From assembly GCF_000745485.1 (NCBI RefSeq), contig NZ_JQJK01000009.1, forward strand, positions 248,001-312,000: a stretch of 64,000 nucleotides of DNA. Direction: 5' to 3'. This document shows positions 8,901 to 18,850 of the stretch, piece by piece (within the stretch, counting starts at the first letter, position 1; each line of letters opens with the position of its first letter). Both the position numbers and the translations under genes were made by a program. This DNA comes from Methanobacterium veterum. Lineage in GTDB: Archaea > Methanobacteriota > Methanobacteria > Methanobacteriales > Methanobacteriaceae. The notes beneath the pieces were generated by a model that was not told the origin of the DNA, ran no database searches, and saw nothing but the letters and a program-made list of their open reading frames with translations.

Positions 8901-11705
8901 TTAAAATATATTCACCCATGTTCCGCTGCTAATTGCATTGTTTGATTTACTTGACTCTGCTACATTGTTTTCTGAATCGACTACCATCTTACAGTAGTAA
9001 AGTCCTTTTGCTATAGTTGAAGGTATAGTTAATTTAGTGTACGCTGTATTTGATGCCCCTGCTTTAAGTGAACTAATGTATCGTCTACCAAGGTATGTGG
9101 AAGTTATTTTGCCTTTATAGTTTCGGTAGATGTAAATTTTGACATAAAATCCTCCTGATGAAATTTTTCCCTGGTTTTTCACTGTGTTCTTAATAGTCAT
9201 TGTAGTTCCTCTTCTGTACGAAGTTGATCCTGCACTTACTGATGAAGCTACAAGATCAGGAAGGACTACGTTTATAGTGTTTGAATAGGCTTTTATATTG
9301 TTTGATTCGTCTGATTCAAATACTGCATTGGTTGAGTCAACTATTGCTCCAATATAATAGCTTCCCGATAGGCTGGATGGGACTGTAAAGTTTGTGTATT
9401 CTGTATTTGATGCACCTGCGTTAAGACCTGAGATATATCTCTGTCCTAGGTAGGTGTCAGATGTGGTAATAGTGCTGTCATTTGAGAGATAGAAGTTAAC
9501 ATAAAATCCTCCTGATGAAATTTTTCCCTGGTTTTTCACTGTGTTTTGGATGGTTATTTTGTCTCCTCTTTTGTATGTGGTTGTCCCAGTGCTTATTGAT
9601 GTAATAACAAGATCAGGTGAACATACTTCTATGGTAGTTGAGAATGCTTTTATATTGTTTGATTCGTCTGATTCAAATACTGCATTGGTTGAGTCAACTA
9701 TCGCCCCGATATAGTAATTTCCAGACGCATCATATGGGATTGTAAAGTTTGTGTATTCTATATTTGATATGCCCGCGTTGAGACCTCCTGATATGTATCT
9801 TTGTCCTAGGTAGGTGTCAGATGTGGTAATGGTGCTGTCATTTGAGAGGTAGAAGTTAACATAGAAACCTTTTGATGTGGAGCTTCCCTGGTTTTTCACT
9901 GTGTTTTGGATGGTTATTTTGTCTCCTCTTTTGTATGTGGTTGTCCCGGTGCTTATTGATGTAATAACAAGATCTGGAGTACATATATTTGTAGTAGTTG
10001 AAGATGCCACTATATTGTTTAATTTGTTTGTTTCGCATGTTTCATTTAGAGGGTCAACTACTGCTATGATATAATAGCTTCCAAAGATATTGGATGGAAT
10101 TGTAAGATTTGTATACGATGTACTGGATGCACCGGCTTTGAGGCCTCCTGATATATATCGAGATCCTAAGTATTTATCAAGTGTAGTGCCGTCTTTTGAG
10201 AGATAGAAATAGACGTGGACTGGATTTGAGTTTTTGGTCCCTATATTTTTCACAGTATTTACTACTATCATTGATCCGCCTGTTTGAGCTGTAGCAGGCC
10301 CAGATACTGAAGGCATTGTGAGGTCGGCATCAGGTACAATCATTGCACCGCTGAATTTTATATTATTGTTTTCGTTAGATTCAGAAACGCTGTTATCGTA
10401 CGCTGCATCCACCATAGCTATTATGTAATAATTGACGTTTGCTTTTAAATCAGATGGTAAGGTTATATTTGTCAGTGCACTATTTGATTTTCCGGCTGCT
10501 AGACTTGAAATGTAACGAGTATATTCAGGTTCTAATGTGAGGTCATCTGTCATGTATATGTCTTCATTACCGTTTCTATCATCAGTCCAAACGACTTTGT
10601 TATCATAGATAGCAGGGTCTATCTGGTTCTTTTTGTCTATAGTTAGCTGTCTTTCGATCCCAAGAGTTAAATCGTACAGGTATATGTCCCAGTTCCCGTT
10701 TCTGTTGTCCTGCCAGACTATTTTATCCCCGTAAATTGCAGGATTAATCTGGTTGGATGTATTATTGGTTATTTGGGTTTCAGCATCCGCAGGATCTTTA
10801 GAAAGGTCGTACATATATATGTCCCAGTTTTTTCTGGTTGTATTGTACTGCTGCCAAACAACGTTATCTCCATAAAGTGCAGGATTAGTCTGGTTTTCTG
10901 AAGATTGACATACTCGAGTTATATCTCCTGTAGAAAGATCATATGTATATATATTCCAGATACCGTCTCCATTATCTTGCTGCCATACAATGTAATTTCC
11001 ATTAATATATGGATTAATATGGTTAGCACCGTCTTTTGTTATCTGGACGGTCCATTTTCCTTTAGGCATTGCAATATCCCCTGTAATTGAGAAGTCATAT
11101 AGATATATGTCCCAATTTTTGGTGGTTGAGTTATACTGCTGCCAGACTATTTTATCATTGTAAATTTGAGGATTTATCTGATTCTCATTACTTGTATATA
11201 ATCGATATATATCTGGTACATTTGGATCAATTGGATCATCTCTGCCTGGGACTTTATAACCTAAAATAGTCCAAGTACCGCTGTAGTTATACTGCCATAC
11301 AATTACGTCTCCGTAAATTGCAGGATTGGCCTGACCGCCACTAAAAGTGGAAATATAACCGTCTTCTGTGCCTGTGATATTTTTCCAGTAAATATCTGCT
11401 CCTAATTGATCATATCTGTAATCAGACCAGACTACTTTATCTTCATAAATGGCCGCAGTACGCTGACTAGCAGGTTTTTTAACTACAGCATATTCATCCT
11501 GTATGTAATAGCCTACAGTGAATCCATTTGCTGCTTGATCACCTTGATTAGTCACAGTATCATTTATTGTTACTGTACTGCCTGGTGAAACATTACTTGT
11601 CACATTTACAGAAGTTACCGCTAAATCGGGTGATGCTGAAGCTGTTCCACACGTTATCAAGGTTAATATAGAAAAAATAATTAAAATTAATAGTTGCCTT
11701 TTCAA
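8901..11705 (-). CDS. Secreted CARDB-repeat protein with an inserted seven-repeat beta-propeller
   Basis: The 934-residue protein is predicted to be exported or surface-anchored. A signal peptide covers residues 1-24 (ending GTASA). A CARDB domain starts at about 25 but is interrupted near 75 by seven TolB-like propeller repeats, each centred on a xxIYGDKIVWQ motif (to about 390). It then resumes with RYISSLAAG...SNENNN. Four more CARDB domains follow (about 455-560, 565-670, 685-790, 800-930), each with PDL at its start and a SNN end. The third and fourth are almost identical in DNA. The start is TTG behind GGGGTGA. A binding or adhesion role is inferred; no catalytic residues were seen. Confidence 0.88.
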   Translation of the reverse strand: MKRQLLILIIFSILTLITCGTASASPDLAVTSVNVTSNVSPGSTVTINDTVTNQGDQAANGFTVGYYIQDEYAVVKKPASQRTAAIYEDKVVWSDYRYDQLGADIYWKNITGTEDGYISTFSGGQANPAIYGDVIVWQYNYSGTWTILGYKVPGRDDPIDPNVPDIYRLYTSNENQINPQIYNDKIVWQQYNSTTKNWDIYLYDFSITGDIAMPKGKWTVQITKDGANHINPYINGNYIVWQQDNGDGIWNIYTYDLSTGDITRVCQSSENQTNPALYGDNVVWQQYNTTRKNWDIYMYDLSKDPADAETQITNNTSNQINPAIYGDKIVWQDNRNGNWDIYLYDLTLGIERQLTIDKKNQIDPAIYDNKVVWTDDRNGNEDIYMTDDLTLEPEYTRYISSLAAGKSNSALTNITLPSDLKANVNYYIIAMVDAAYDNSVSESNENNNIKFSGAMIVPDADLTMPSVSGPATAQTGGSMIVVNTVKNIGTKNSNPVHVYFYLSKDGTTLDKYLGSRYISGGLKAGASSTSYTNLTIPSNIFGSYYIIAVVDPLNETCETNKLNNIVASSTTTNICTPDLVITSISTGTTTYKRGDKITIQNTVKNQGSSTSKGFYVNFYLSNDSTITTSDTYLGQRYISGGLNAGISNIEYTNFTIPYDASGNYYIGAIVDSTNAVFESDESNNIKAFSTTIEVCSPDLVITSISTGTTTYKRGDKITIQNTVKNQGKISSGGFYVNFYLSNDSTITTSDTYLGQRYISGLNAGASNTEYTNFTVPSSLSGSYYIGAIVDSTNAVFESDESNNIKAYSNTINVVLPDLVASSVSAGSTSYRRGTTMTIKNTVKNQGKISSGGFYVKIYIYRNYKGKITSTYLGRRYISSLKAGASNTAYTKLTIPSTIAKGLYYCKMVVDSENNVAESSKSNNAISSGTWVNIF

Positions 11706-11755
11706 TTTTTCACCCCTTTTAATCTTATCAAGTTCACACGGGGTAATATTGTACT

Positions 11756-11777
11756 AAGTAAATATAAATATTTACTT
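11756..11777 (-). promoter_or_regulatory. Promoter / inverted-repeat site upstream of the CARDB gene
   Basis: A perfect inverted repeat, AAGTAAATA-TAAA-TATTTACTT, lies about 50 bases upstream of the TTG start of the CARDB gene. On the minus strand its centre reads TATTTATATTTAC, a reasonable archaeal TATA box. A start site about 25 bases downstream would leave a leader of about 35 bases with the GGGGTGA site. The symmetry suggests it may also be a regulator site overlapping the promoter. Confidence 0.4.
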
Positions 11778-12061
11778 ATTTTAAATTTATAAGAAATTAA
11801 CTTTCATGATATGCTAAATGTATATATTAAACTATTTAAATAGAAATAAACTTATTTAAAAGGTTAAATCTATCATAGAAACTTTATATTTGGTCTATAC
11901 GCTATAAATTTAAATGTTTATAAAATAAATTTTCTATTACTAGAAATTATGCTAATTATATTTAAAATATAGGTTATATAAAACTTATTCGCTAAAAAAA
12001 GAGATTAAGGAGGTATATTCAAGCATCATACATTGTATATACCTTTTCACTTAAAATTTGT
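11778..12061. other. AT-rich gap between the CARDB gene and the methionine adenosyltransferase gene
   Basis: No gene is visible. The segment is strongly AT-rich. The only structure seen is a foldback at 12012-12043 (GGTATAT/ATATACC), just past the end of the methionine adenosyltransferase gene, which could help end or stabilise its transcript. Confidence 0.4.
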
Positions 12062-13294
12062 TTAGAAAGTCCTGATTTTACCAGCCACGAGCATGTCAGT
12101 TATGCTTGTTATATTTTCTAACCAGTAATCTGTGACTTCTTCTACCTGCTTGTTAACATTTTCAAGCTGGTATCCATTTTCCAGAATCATTTGAACACTT
12201 GCAGCCTTTGGAAGGTTAATTGGTTTTCCTATCTGGCTTAAAAGCATTATATGTACCTGTTTTACCCCTTCAACGTTCTCAGTTATATCATTTGCAATTT
12301 TATTTGATAGGAGATTGTATATTTTACCCACGTGGTTTATTGGGTTCTTTCCAGAAGTTGCTTCCATTGACATAGGTCTGTTAGGTGTTATTAATCCGTT
12401 AGCACGGTTTCCACGTCCTACAGAACCATCGTCACCCATTTCTGCGGAAGTTCCAGTAACAGTCAGATAAACTGAAGGATTTTCTGGGTCATGAACATCT
12501 GCAGTGTTTATGTAAACTTCTACATTTCTTTCTGTGTACTTTTCGGCAAGTTTCTGTACTTCATCGTGTACTTTTGCTTTTACATCGATATAATGATCAA
12601 GATCATTAACATATTTTGAAACCATAGCTGAAGCAACTGTAAGCACGATATGGTTATCGTCTCTAAGCCCCATAACCTTAATGTCCTCACCTACTTGAGG
12701 ATATTTCTTTTTAAAGTCTCTAGAGTTCAGGAGATTTTCTGTAGCAAGTACTATGTTTTCTGTTTCTGAAAATGGCGCGTAACCTACACCGAAGGATGTA
12801 TCATTGGATGAAGGAGCTTCTCCTTTTCTTTTAAATACATCTGTTAAGTCACCTGATCCATGCCCTATCTTACATTCTACGACGGTAGCAGTTTCAACAT
12901 CGAGGTTTATTATATTTTCTCTTAGGTATTCTTTTGCAGCGGCTATTGCTATTCTGTCAAGACCCATTTTCTTTATTTCTAATTTTCCATTTTTTTCATT
13001 ATGGAACTCGGCTATTCCCCTTCCTGTAAGGAGGATGTCCATAGGTTTGATTATGTCTCCACCGCCAAATACTGGGTCTGATTCTCCTGCTGTAATCTGA
13101 ACCTCATCAGTGTTATGGTGCATTATTTCTCCGAATTGCTCGATATATGCATTGCATAAAGCTCTACTTACGGATTCTGCTATTCCGTCACTGATACTGT
13201 CTGGGTGTCCTATACCTTTTCTTTCTACTATCTCTATTTCTTGCTGTTCAATTGGTTTTTGAATGAGCTTTTCAACGAAAATATTTTTTTTCAT
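12062..13294 (-). CDS. mat: Archaeal-type S-adenosylmethionine synthetase
   Basis: It makes S-adenosylmethionine from ATP and methionine. The 410-residue length and sequence match the archaeal MAT family rather than bacterial MetK. Visible marks are [17 protein letters not shown] near residue 25, the [19 protein letters not shown] segment near 75-93, [18 protein letters not shown] near 288 and [12 protein letters not shown] near 308. The start codon follows GGGAGGAC. It is divergent from the DUF192 gene across a 218-base AT-rich spacer. SAM demand is high in methanogens (methyltransferases and the radical SAM enzymes also seen in this window). Confidence 0.95.
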   Translation of the reverse strand: MKKNIFVEKLIQKPIEQQEIEIVERKGIGHPDSISDGIAESVSRALCNAYIEQFGEIMHHNTDEVQITAGESDPVFGGGDIIKPMDILLTGRGIAEFHNEKNGKLEIKKMGLDRIAIAAAKEYLRENIINLDVETATVVECKIGHGSGDLTDVFKRKGEAPSSNDTSFGVGYAPFSETENIVLATENLLNSRDFKKKYPQVGEDIKVMGLRDDNHIVLTVASAMVSKYVNDLDHYIDVKAKVHDEVQKLAEKYTERNVEVYINTADVHDPENPSVYLTVTGTSAEMGDDGSVGRGNRANGLITPNRPMSMEATSGKNPINHVGKIYNLLSNKIANDITENVEGVKQVHIMLLSQIGKPINLPKAASVQMILENGYQLENVNKQVEEVTDYWLENITSITDMLVAGKIRTF

Positions 13295-13512
13295 AAATGT
13301 CCTCCCTTTTAACTATACAAATACGTCATAAAATGTAAAGTCAAAGTAACCGTGATCTCATATGTTCTTATTTTTTAAGATATTTAAATATATTCTTACC
13401 CTACTAATAAAGAATAGAGTAAAATAATCTAAAAAATTTAATACTTATGATAAATGTTATATGATTATTAAAAATATGTATATAACTTTAATTTACAAAA
13501 AGAGGCTTTGAA

Positions 13513-13905
13513 ATGCAGAATTATCCAAATAGTAAACATCTTATGGTAATAAACAGAACTAAATCTACTGTACTTGGTGAAAGTGAAATTGCAGATACAT
13601 TCTTCTCAAGATTAAGGGGAACAATGTTCAAAAAAGAACTTAAGCGCGGATTAATTTTAAAACTTCCAAATACTAGAAGTCGAAGTGGTTCAGCAATCCA
13701 TATGTTTTTTGTAAGGTTTCCTCTGGATATAATTTTTGCAGATGCTGATAGAAAAGTAGTCGATGTAGTTTCAATCGATCCATGGAAAACTTATACTCCT
13801 AAAAAGCCAGCAAAATATGTCATAGAAATGGAAGAAGGTACTATTGAGTCATCATGTACTGAAATAGGGGATGAACTGGATTTTACGTGTGAAAATGCCA
13901 AATAA
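13513..13905 (+). CDS. DUF192 family protein
   Basis: The 130-residue protein has the DUF192 hallmarks: a [12 protein letters not shown] segment near residue 30, the [15 protein letters not shown] core near 60-75 (family consensus is xxHxxFMxFPIDxxF), and a conserved carboxyl-terminal EMEEGTI turn. Family members are small beta-barrel proteins of uncertain function; many bacterial ones are exported, but no signal peptide is visible here. It is transcribed divergently from the methionine adenosyltransferase gene and faces the HEAT-repeat gene. Confidence 0.85.
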   Translation: MQNYPNSKHLMVINRTKSTVLGESEIADTFFSRLRGTMFKKELKRGLILKLPNTRSRSGSAIHMFFVRFPLDIIFADADRKVVDVVSIDPWKTYTPKKPAKYVIEMEEGTIESSCTEIGDELDFTCENAK

Positions 13906-13939
13906 ATAAATAAATTTAAAAATAAGTAATAGGTTGGTT

Positions 13940-14335
13940 CTATTGTCTTTCTTTTATTGAATTTAGAGCCATCTGAGCAACTTTTTTTACCACAGGGTTT
14001 TCATCATTAGACGCTTTTTCAAGTGGATCTATGGCGCTCTCATCTCCAGCTCCAGAAAGGCCTACTGCGGCAGCATACCGAACGCTTGCCCTTTCATCAT
14101 CCAATGCTTCAATTAAGGGGGCAATAACTTTTTTATCTTCGAAAACGCCAAGCGATAAAGCAGCAGCTTCTCTAACATGACAATCTTCATCTTTCAATGC
14201 TTTAATTAGAGGATCTACAGCTTGGGGATCTGCTAATTCTGCAAGAAGTTCTGCAGCATCTTCTCTTCTTCTCCAATCACCATTTTCCAGTTCACCCTTA
14301 AGATAATTTAAATCTCTATTTTCTGATTCGGCCAA
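13940..14335 (-). CDS. HEAT-repeat protein (131 aa)
   Basis: It consists of about four 31-residue helical repeats with the pattern D-x-x-A-V-x-P-L-I-x-A-L-x-D-E-x-x-x-V-R, seen at residues 20-50, 50-81, 81-112 and 112-131. These match the PBS-lyase/HEAT superfamily, a protein-binding scaffold with no enzymatic residues. The start is TTG, preceded by AGGAGGT at good spacing; the ATG five bases upstream is out of frame. It lies 69 bases downstream of the phosphoesterase gene on the same strand. The partner is unknown. Confidence 0.85.
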   Translation of the reverse strand: MAESENRDLNYLKGELENGDWRRREDAAELLAELADPQAVDPLIKALKDEDCHVREAAALSLGVFEDKKVIAPLIEALDDERASVRYAAAVGLSGAGDESAIDPLEKASNDENPVVKKVAQMALNSIKERQ

Positions 14336-14403
14336 TGCATTACCTCCTAGCTATCATATTTGTTTTTAAACTTTTAAAAACTTATTCATTTTTCACATAT
14401 TTT

Positions 14404-14982
14404 TCATATTATGTCCTCGATGGTACGACCACTTAATACAGATTCCGGCTGATCAATCAGGATGTCTTCGCCTGTATCTATCTTATCATCTTTCTTTTTT
14501 AAAAGGAGCCAGAATTTTCTGTTTCCTTTTCCTGTACGTATAAGTGCATAGCCTCCCTTAAGTTTATGGCCTTCAAGCCAGATATCTACGTGCCCATTAT
14601 TAACGGATTCTTCCATATTGACTTCATGCCCCTTTTTTTTATTTAAATTCCTGTAAGTACCAGTATCCCAGACAATTACAGTGCCTGCGCCGTAATTTCC
14701 CTCAGGAATAACTCCCTCAAAATCAATATAGTCCAGGGGATGGTCTTCTGTTGGGACTGCAAGCCTTTTTTGGCTTGGATCTGTAGAAGGTCCCTTGGGA
14801 ATTGCCCATGACTTTAAAACACCGTTAACTTCCAACCTGAAATCATAATGTAGTTTACTTGCATCATGTTTTTGCACTACAAATCTTGGCTTATCTGAAA
14901 CTTTTTCACTTGTAAATGGTTCGGGAGTCTTTTCAATATCTCTTTTTTCACGATATTTTTTAAGTGAATCTTCTTTTGCCAT
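14404..14982 (-). CDS. Stand-alone DNA ligase D 3'-phosphoesterase domain protein
   Basis: The 192-residue protein matches the PE domain of bacterial LigD, which trims 3'-phosphate or ribonucleotide ends before ligation. Visible motifs are FVVQKHDASKLHYDFRLE near residue 35 (catalytic His, Asp and His), SWAIPKGPS near 58, VPTEDHPLDYIDFEGVIPEG near 75-95 and GAGTVIVWD near 100. No ligase or primase domain is attached and no Ku gene is visible nearby. Archaeal stand-alone PE proteins are known. Repair of damaged 3' ends is the likely role. It may be co-transcribed with the HEAT gene. Confidence 0.92.
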   Translation of the reverse strand: MAKEDSLKKYREKRDIEKTPEPFTSEKVSDKPRFVVQKHDASKLHYDFRLEVNGVLKSWAIPKGPSTDPSQKRLAVPTEDHPLDYIDFEGVIPEGNYGAGTVIVWDTGTYRNLNKKKGHEVNMEESVNNGHVDIWLEGHKLKGGYALIRTGKGNRKFWLLLKKKDDKIDTGEDILIDQPESVLSGRTIEDII

Positions 14983-15161
14983 ATTAGCACCGTCTTAAAA
15001 ATTTTCGAAAAATGGGGATTTATATTATATAGATTCTGTTATAATATTTGGAAAAGAGATTTAATAAAAATTAATATTTTTGTTTGCTGTCCATTAATTT
15101 AATATAAAAACTGCAAAATAGAAAATAAAGATTTGTATTGGTGTAATTCTTAAATAATACT

Positions 15162-15854
15162 CTAAAAAATCTTTTTTAAATCAGAAGGATGCCCTAAAAC
15201 TTCTATACCTTCAAAGTCATAGAGTTTTTTGGTGTTTTCAATGTCAATTTCCCTCATGTGGATAGTGATTATTTTCCCAGCTGAAATCGCTGAAAAGGGG
15301 CATGCTGCTGCACATGCACCACAGCCTTCACATTTAAGGAGATCTATTTCAACCCCTGGAGTTATTGCATTGCCGGGACAAGCTGCTGCAGCGGCACATG
15401 GCTCACATTTTTGGCATGTATCTAATTCCAGTTTGGATGGCAGTACAGTTTCAACATCCCCTGATTCAAGATCTACGGGGATTATACATGTTTTAATGCC
15501 GCCTTTTCCAGATTGTGCGACTGCATTTGTAACCAGTGAATCTGCAATACCACTTACAATTTTTCCAATTGTATTTGAAGTTGCAGGGGATACAATGAGA
15601 AGATCATATTTTCCCAGTGAAAATCGTCCTGTTATAGGATAACTGAACCGTTGGTCTTTTTCTCGGATTAATTCATTGTAGTATCCGCCGGTTATTGTTT
15701 CTATTCTTTCATAAAGTCCGTACATTTTAAGAACTTCTTCGCCAGCGGCTGAAAGCAAAACAGTTACATCATGCTTTGTCATTAACTGTTCCACTAATTC
15801 CACACTGTCTGAAAGTAAGTGACCTGCTCCTGTAATTCCAAAGGCTATTTTCAT
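15162..15854 (-). CDS. Archaeoflavoprotein with two ferredoxin-like motifs (MJ0208/DmrX-type)
   Basis: Residues 1-130 form a flavoprotein fold ([13 protein letters not shown] at the start, [20 protein letters not shown] near 90). Residues 145-200 contain two cysteine clusters, [13 protein letters not shown] and [13 protein letters not shown], for [4Fe-4S] centres. This is the arrangement of the MJ0208-type archaeoflavoproteins, which include dihydromethanopterin reductases that restore tetrahydromethanopterin. It probably carries electrons in the cytosol. The start has GAGGAGA upstream. The exact substrate cannot be read from sequence, so the DmrX function is an inference. Confidence 0.85.
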   Translation of the reverse strand: MKIAFGITGAGHLLSDSVELVEQLMTKHDVTVLLSAAGEEVLKMYGLYERIETITGGYYNELIREKDQRFSYPITGRFSLGKYDLLIVSPATSNTIGKIVSGIADSLVTNAVAQSGKGGIKTCIIPVDLESGDVETVLPSKLELDTCQKCEPCAAAAACPGNAITPGVEIDLLKCEGCGACAAACPFSAISAGKIITIHMREIDIENTKKLYDFEGIEVLGHPSDLKKIF

Positions 15855-16062
15855 CTGATCTCCTCTAATTATACTAAAATCGTAAAGTTTGTAATTTGTT
15901 CAATATATGGGGAAAGTAATATTTATAAAATTAGATATTGATTGAGAATTTGATTTAGGTTTGAATTGAGAAATTGAATTGACAGAAAGAGTATAAAAAG
16001 TTTAAAAAAGTAGAAATGTGTTGATTGAATGTTAAAAAAGTAGAACAATAATTGATTTCTTT

Positions 16063-17331
16063 CTAGAAATCAATGTATTTGTAAGCTAAATCTTCTCTGA
16101 AACAGTAGTGTACAGTGTTGTACTGGTTCATGAATTCTGTAACTTCAGCTTTAACGTCTTTACCTTCCATGGCTACTTTTTTGATGAACTCTGCAACTTC
16201 TTCCATTTGAGCTTCTTTTAATCCACGGCGGGTTATTTCCTGTGTACCAACCCTTATACCTGATGGATCATCGGTCCGTTTACGGTCGTCCCATGGGAGT
16301 AAGTTCTTGTTAAGGATGATGTTGTTAGCTTCCATATCTTTTGCCATTTTAGCTGCACTGCCTATTTTTTTAACGTCCATAGCGACCTGGTGGGATTCTG
16401 TAAATCCGAGGTCTTCACAGAGGACATCAAAACCAAGTTCATAAAGGCTTTGTGCCAGAGCTTTAGCATTTTTAACGGTTTGCGATGCATAATCTTTACC
16501 GAATTCCAGCATTTCTGCCATACTTATGCCTAAAGCAGCTACATGGTGTAAGTGATGATTACTTACAACTCCAGGGAATACAGCAGTATCTATTTTGTTT
16601 TTTATATCCTCTTTACAAAGGATTATACCACCTTGAGGACCTGGGAATGTTTTGTGAGTACTTCCAGCAAGGATATCTGCTCCTTCTTTAAGAGGATCCT
16701 GGAACTGGCCTCCAGCTATAAGACCGAGTACGTGTGCTCCGTCGTACATAACTTTTGCACCTACTTCGTCTGCGGCCTCACGTGCATCTTCTACTGGGTG
16801 AGGGAATAAGAATAAACTACCGCCAAGAAGAACCATTTTTGGCTTATTTTTTATAATTTCTTTTTTCATTGCATCTGCATCGATGTTCATTGTTTCGCTG
16901 TTAAAAGGGTGTGATTTAATCCTTAAACCTCTTATTCCAGCAGCACTAACTTCAGCATGGCTTATGTGGCCACCTACAGGCACATTTAAAGCCATGAGGA
17001 GGTCATTATAATTTGTAAGGGCAAAAAATGAGGCTAAATTTGCAACAACCCCTGAATTTGGCTGTACATTGGCATGTTCAGCATTAAACAGTTTTTTAGA
17101 TAGGTCAATTGTTAGATTTTCAATCTCGTCTATGTATTCGCAGCCTTCATAGAGCCTTTCACCAGGTAAACCTTCTGCATATCTGTGGGATAAATCCGAT
17201 GCCAGAGCTTCCCTTACATCTGTACTGGTTATATTTTCACTTGCAATTAAGTTTATACTATTTTCCATCCACCTGTGATGTTCTTTAGTAACTTCTTTGA
17301 TTTTAAGAGCATATTTTTGATTTTCGTACAT
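16063..17331 (-). CDS. glyA: Serine hydroxymethyltransferase
   Basis: This PLP enzyme interconverts serine and glycine, using tetrahydromethanopterin-type carriers in methanogens. Visible marks: [12 protein letters not shown] near residue 25, [15 protein letters not shown] near 50-65, the PLP lysine in [18 protein letters not shown] near 220, and a conserved [11 protein letters not shown] near 355. I chose the ATG at 17331, preceded by GGAGGACAATTA, giving about 422 residues as in relatives. An in-frame ATG at 17382 also has a GGAGG site and would add 17 residues, so both starts are possible. Confidence 0.96.
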   Translation of the reverse strand: MYENQKYALKIKEVTKEHHRWMENSINLIASENITSTDVREALASDLSHRYAEGLPGERLYEGCEYIDEIENLTIDLSKKLFNAEHANVQPNSGVVANLASFFALTNYNDLLMALNVPVGGHISHAEVSAAGIRGLRIKSHPFNSETMNIDADAMKKEIIKNKPKMVLLGGSLFLFPHPVEDAREAADEVGAKVMYDGAHVLGLIAGGQFQDPLKEGADILAGSTHKTFPGPQGGIILCKEDIKNKIDTAVFPGVVSNHHLHHVAALGISMAEMLEFGKDYASQTVKNAKALAQSLYELGFDVLCEDLGFTESHQVAMDVKKIGSAAKMAKDMEANNIILNKNLLPWDDRKRTDDPSGIRVGTQEITRRGLKEAQMEEVAEFIKKVAMEGKDVKAEVTEFMNQYNTVHYCFREDLAYKYIDF

Positions 17332-17576
17332 TAATTGTCCTCCATTTTTGACATCAGGAGTACATTTTTCATCTTTAAACATTGATTGCCTCCGAGTAAA
17401 TGTAACTAAGTAGCTTTACATAACTATGTATAAAATAAATGAGTATAAATACTTTCAAAATTGACTACTTAATTACTGAAAATTCTGATTTTTATTGAAA
17501 TAGTGGTATGATTTTTCTTGAAAAACTGAATTCTGCAAAATTAAAAGTTTTTTGATAAATTAAGAATATAAAATAA

Positions 17577-17698
17577 ATTCGCTCATATTTTGAATGTTCA
17601 CAAAACAAATGGTCTGACACCTTGAAATTTTTAATTTAAATTAACCAGTTATCAATAGCATGAAATATAAATGTACACAGACCGGGACATGAGCGAAT
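17577..17698. other. Nested inverted repeats, candidate structured RNA or regulatory region
   Basis: ATTCGCTCAT at 17577-17586 is the exact complement of ATGAGCGAAT at 17689-17698. Inside it, GGTCTG (17611-17616) pairs with CAGACC (17678-17683). The 122-base segment lies between the broken DUF169 gene and glyA, upstream of glyA on its strand. It has no reading frame and its stems are richer in GC than the flanks. The stems are too far apart to be a simple operator. Transcription and strand are unknown. Confidence 0.35.
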
Positions 17699-17707
17699 AA
17701 ATTAATA

Positions 17708-18495
17708 TCACGTTTCCTTGAAGAATTTTTTAGTTCTCATTTCTTCTAGATTGGACATTATACGGGACAATTCACTTGCAGGTATAGTAGCCATGATATC
17801 TTCGGGGTTAATATCCATATGCTGTCTTGAGCCCACATCTCCAAAACCGTAGGTGACTTTTCCAGTCATATAAGGAACTGCAGCCATTGAACTGCATATT
17901 GGCCCTGAATCAGCACCTATTCCATGGGCACCAGAATCGTATGCATTTGCGTGGAGTATTTCCATTCCCTGTTTTGCACTGCAGATTACAAATATCACGT
18001 CAGGTTCAAATTCGGCCTTTACAAGCGGGGCAAATATAACAGCGTTAAAAATCCCGCATTCTACATTTAAATTATTTTTCCATGAACGTTGAACTGCAGG
18101 GGTATTCTTGTAAACTCCCATGGGAACTAGAAATGCACCGCTTTGCATATTTGCAGGACACTCGAAAATCGAAGATTTTCGGTGCATGCAAAAAATTTCA
18201 TTTTTTGCTGTTACGAAACTTTCAGTTTCGTAAACGTCAAAATTCAAGAATTTTGACAGAACTCTTTCGGGTCTTTAAGTCCAGAATATCTTGCACCGCC
18301 CATACATTCCTCTTCTTCAGCAGTTGCATAAAATGTTTCACCTTGCATAGCTTTGTCTACTTTGGCGCAAAATCTAGATTTGCATTCTTCCTTTTCAATA
18401 TCCCTCGGTTCTTTTACAGACCATTTTATAGCAACTGGATCATTTTCTAATTTCAAGATTTCCTTTAATTTATTTCCAAGTTCATTGTAGTCCAT
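17708..18495 (-). pseudogene. DUF169 protein gene interrupted by a 98-nt palindrome-cluster insertion
   Basis: The first part (18495 to 18244) encodes the DUF169 amino-terminal half ending GLKDPKEFCQNS and a stop. The second frame, open from a TTG at 18247 to 17708, encodes the rest (CPANMQSGAFLVPMGVY...FEPDVIFVIC...GSRQHM). Removing exactly 98 nt between two GACA repeats joins KEF to CPANM in frame and restores a normal protein of about 230 residues. DUF169 proteins are small soluble proteins of unknown function found in many anaerobes. The stop and the TTG overlap (TTGA), so separate translation of the second part is conceivable. Confidence 0.85.
18157..18258. repeat. Palindrome-cluster element, copy 2 (98 nt, inside the DUF169 gene)
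   Basis: Four hairpins in a row: CGAAAATCGAAGATTTTCG, linker GTGCATG, CAAAAAATTTCATTTTTTG, linker CTGTTA, CGAAACTTTCAGTTTCG, a short spacer, then TCAAAATTCAAGAATTTTGA. It is bounded by the direct repeat GACA at 18157-18160 and 18255-18258, giving a unit of 98 nt. Loops are three to five bases. The second frame of the interrupted gene reads straight through it. Confidence 0.88.
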
Positions 18496-18850
18496 TTTTA
18501 ACCCCTCATTTACAAGAAACTCCTAAAAACAAATCCTGTTTTAAACTGTCAAAAAATTCCTGATTTTTGATAATTTAATACATTTGATCTTAAATTTATA
18601 ACGGGATAGTATATACTTTTTGGAAAAAGGGGTTTATAGCTAAAATGAGTATTTTTAAAATGTATTATATATATTTCGGCTATAAAAAGCTTTAAACTTT
18701 GTTTAAACATTTTAAACAGCATATTAACAGGAAAATTAGTGGAATATGTATGGCATAACTAAGATGCTAGAAATATATTAAATCAGTTAACAGTTAATTA
18801 GTTAAAAATAGTTTGTAAAATAAAAATAATAAAATAAGGGTATTAATCCC
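18259..18850. other. First DUF169 segment and AT-rich gap before hdrA
   Basis: Bases 18496-18850 hold no gene that I can support. The segment is AT-rich, with short poly-A and poly-T runs. The T-rich stretches downstream of the hdrA stop (about 18790-18840) would suffice as an archaeal terminator on the minus strand. The DUF169 promoter must lie just upstream of 18495, where a GGGGT ribosome site precedes the ATG. Confidence 0.3.

Noticed and set aside
18200..18260. Programmed frameshift in the DUF169 gene
   Set aside because: A 98-nt hairpin insert with flanking repeats explains the frame change more simply than recoding; no slippery site was seen.
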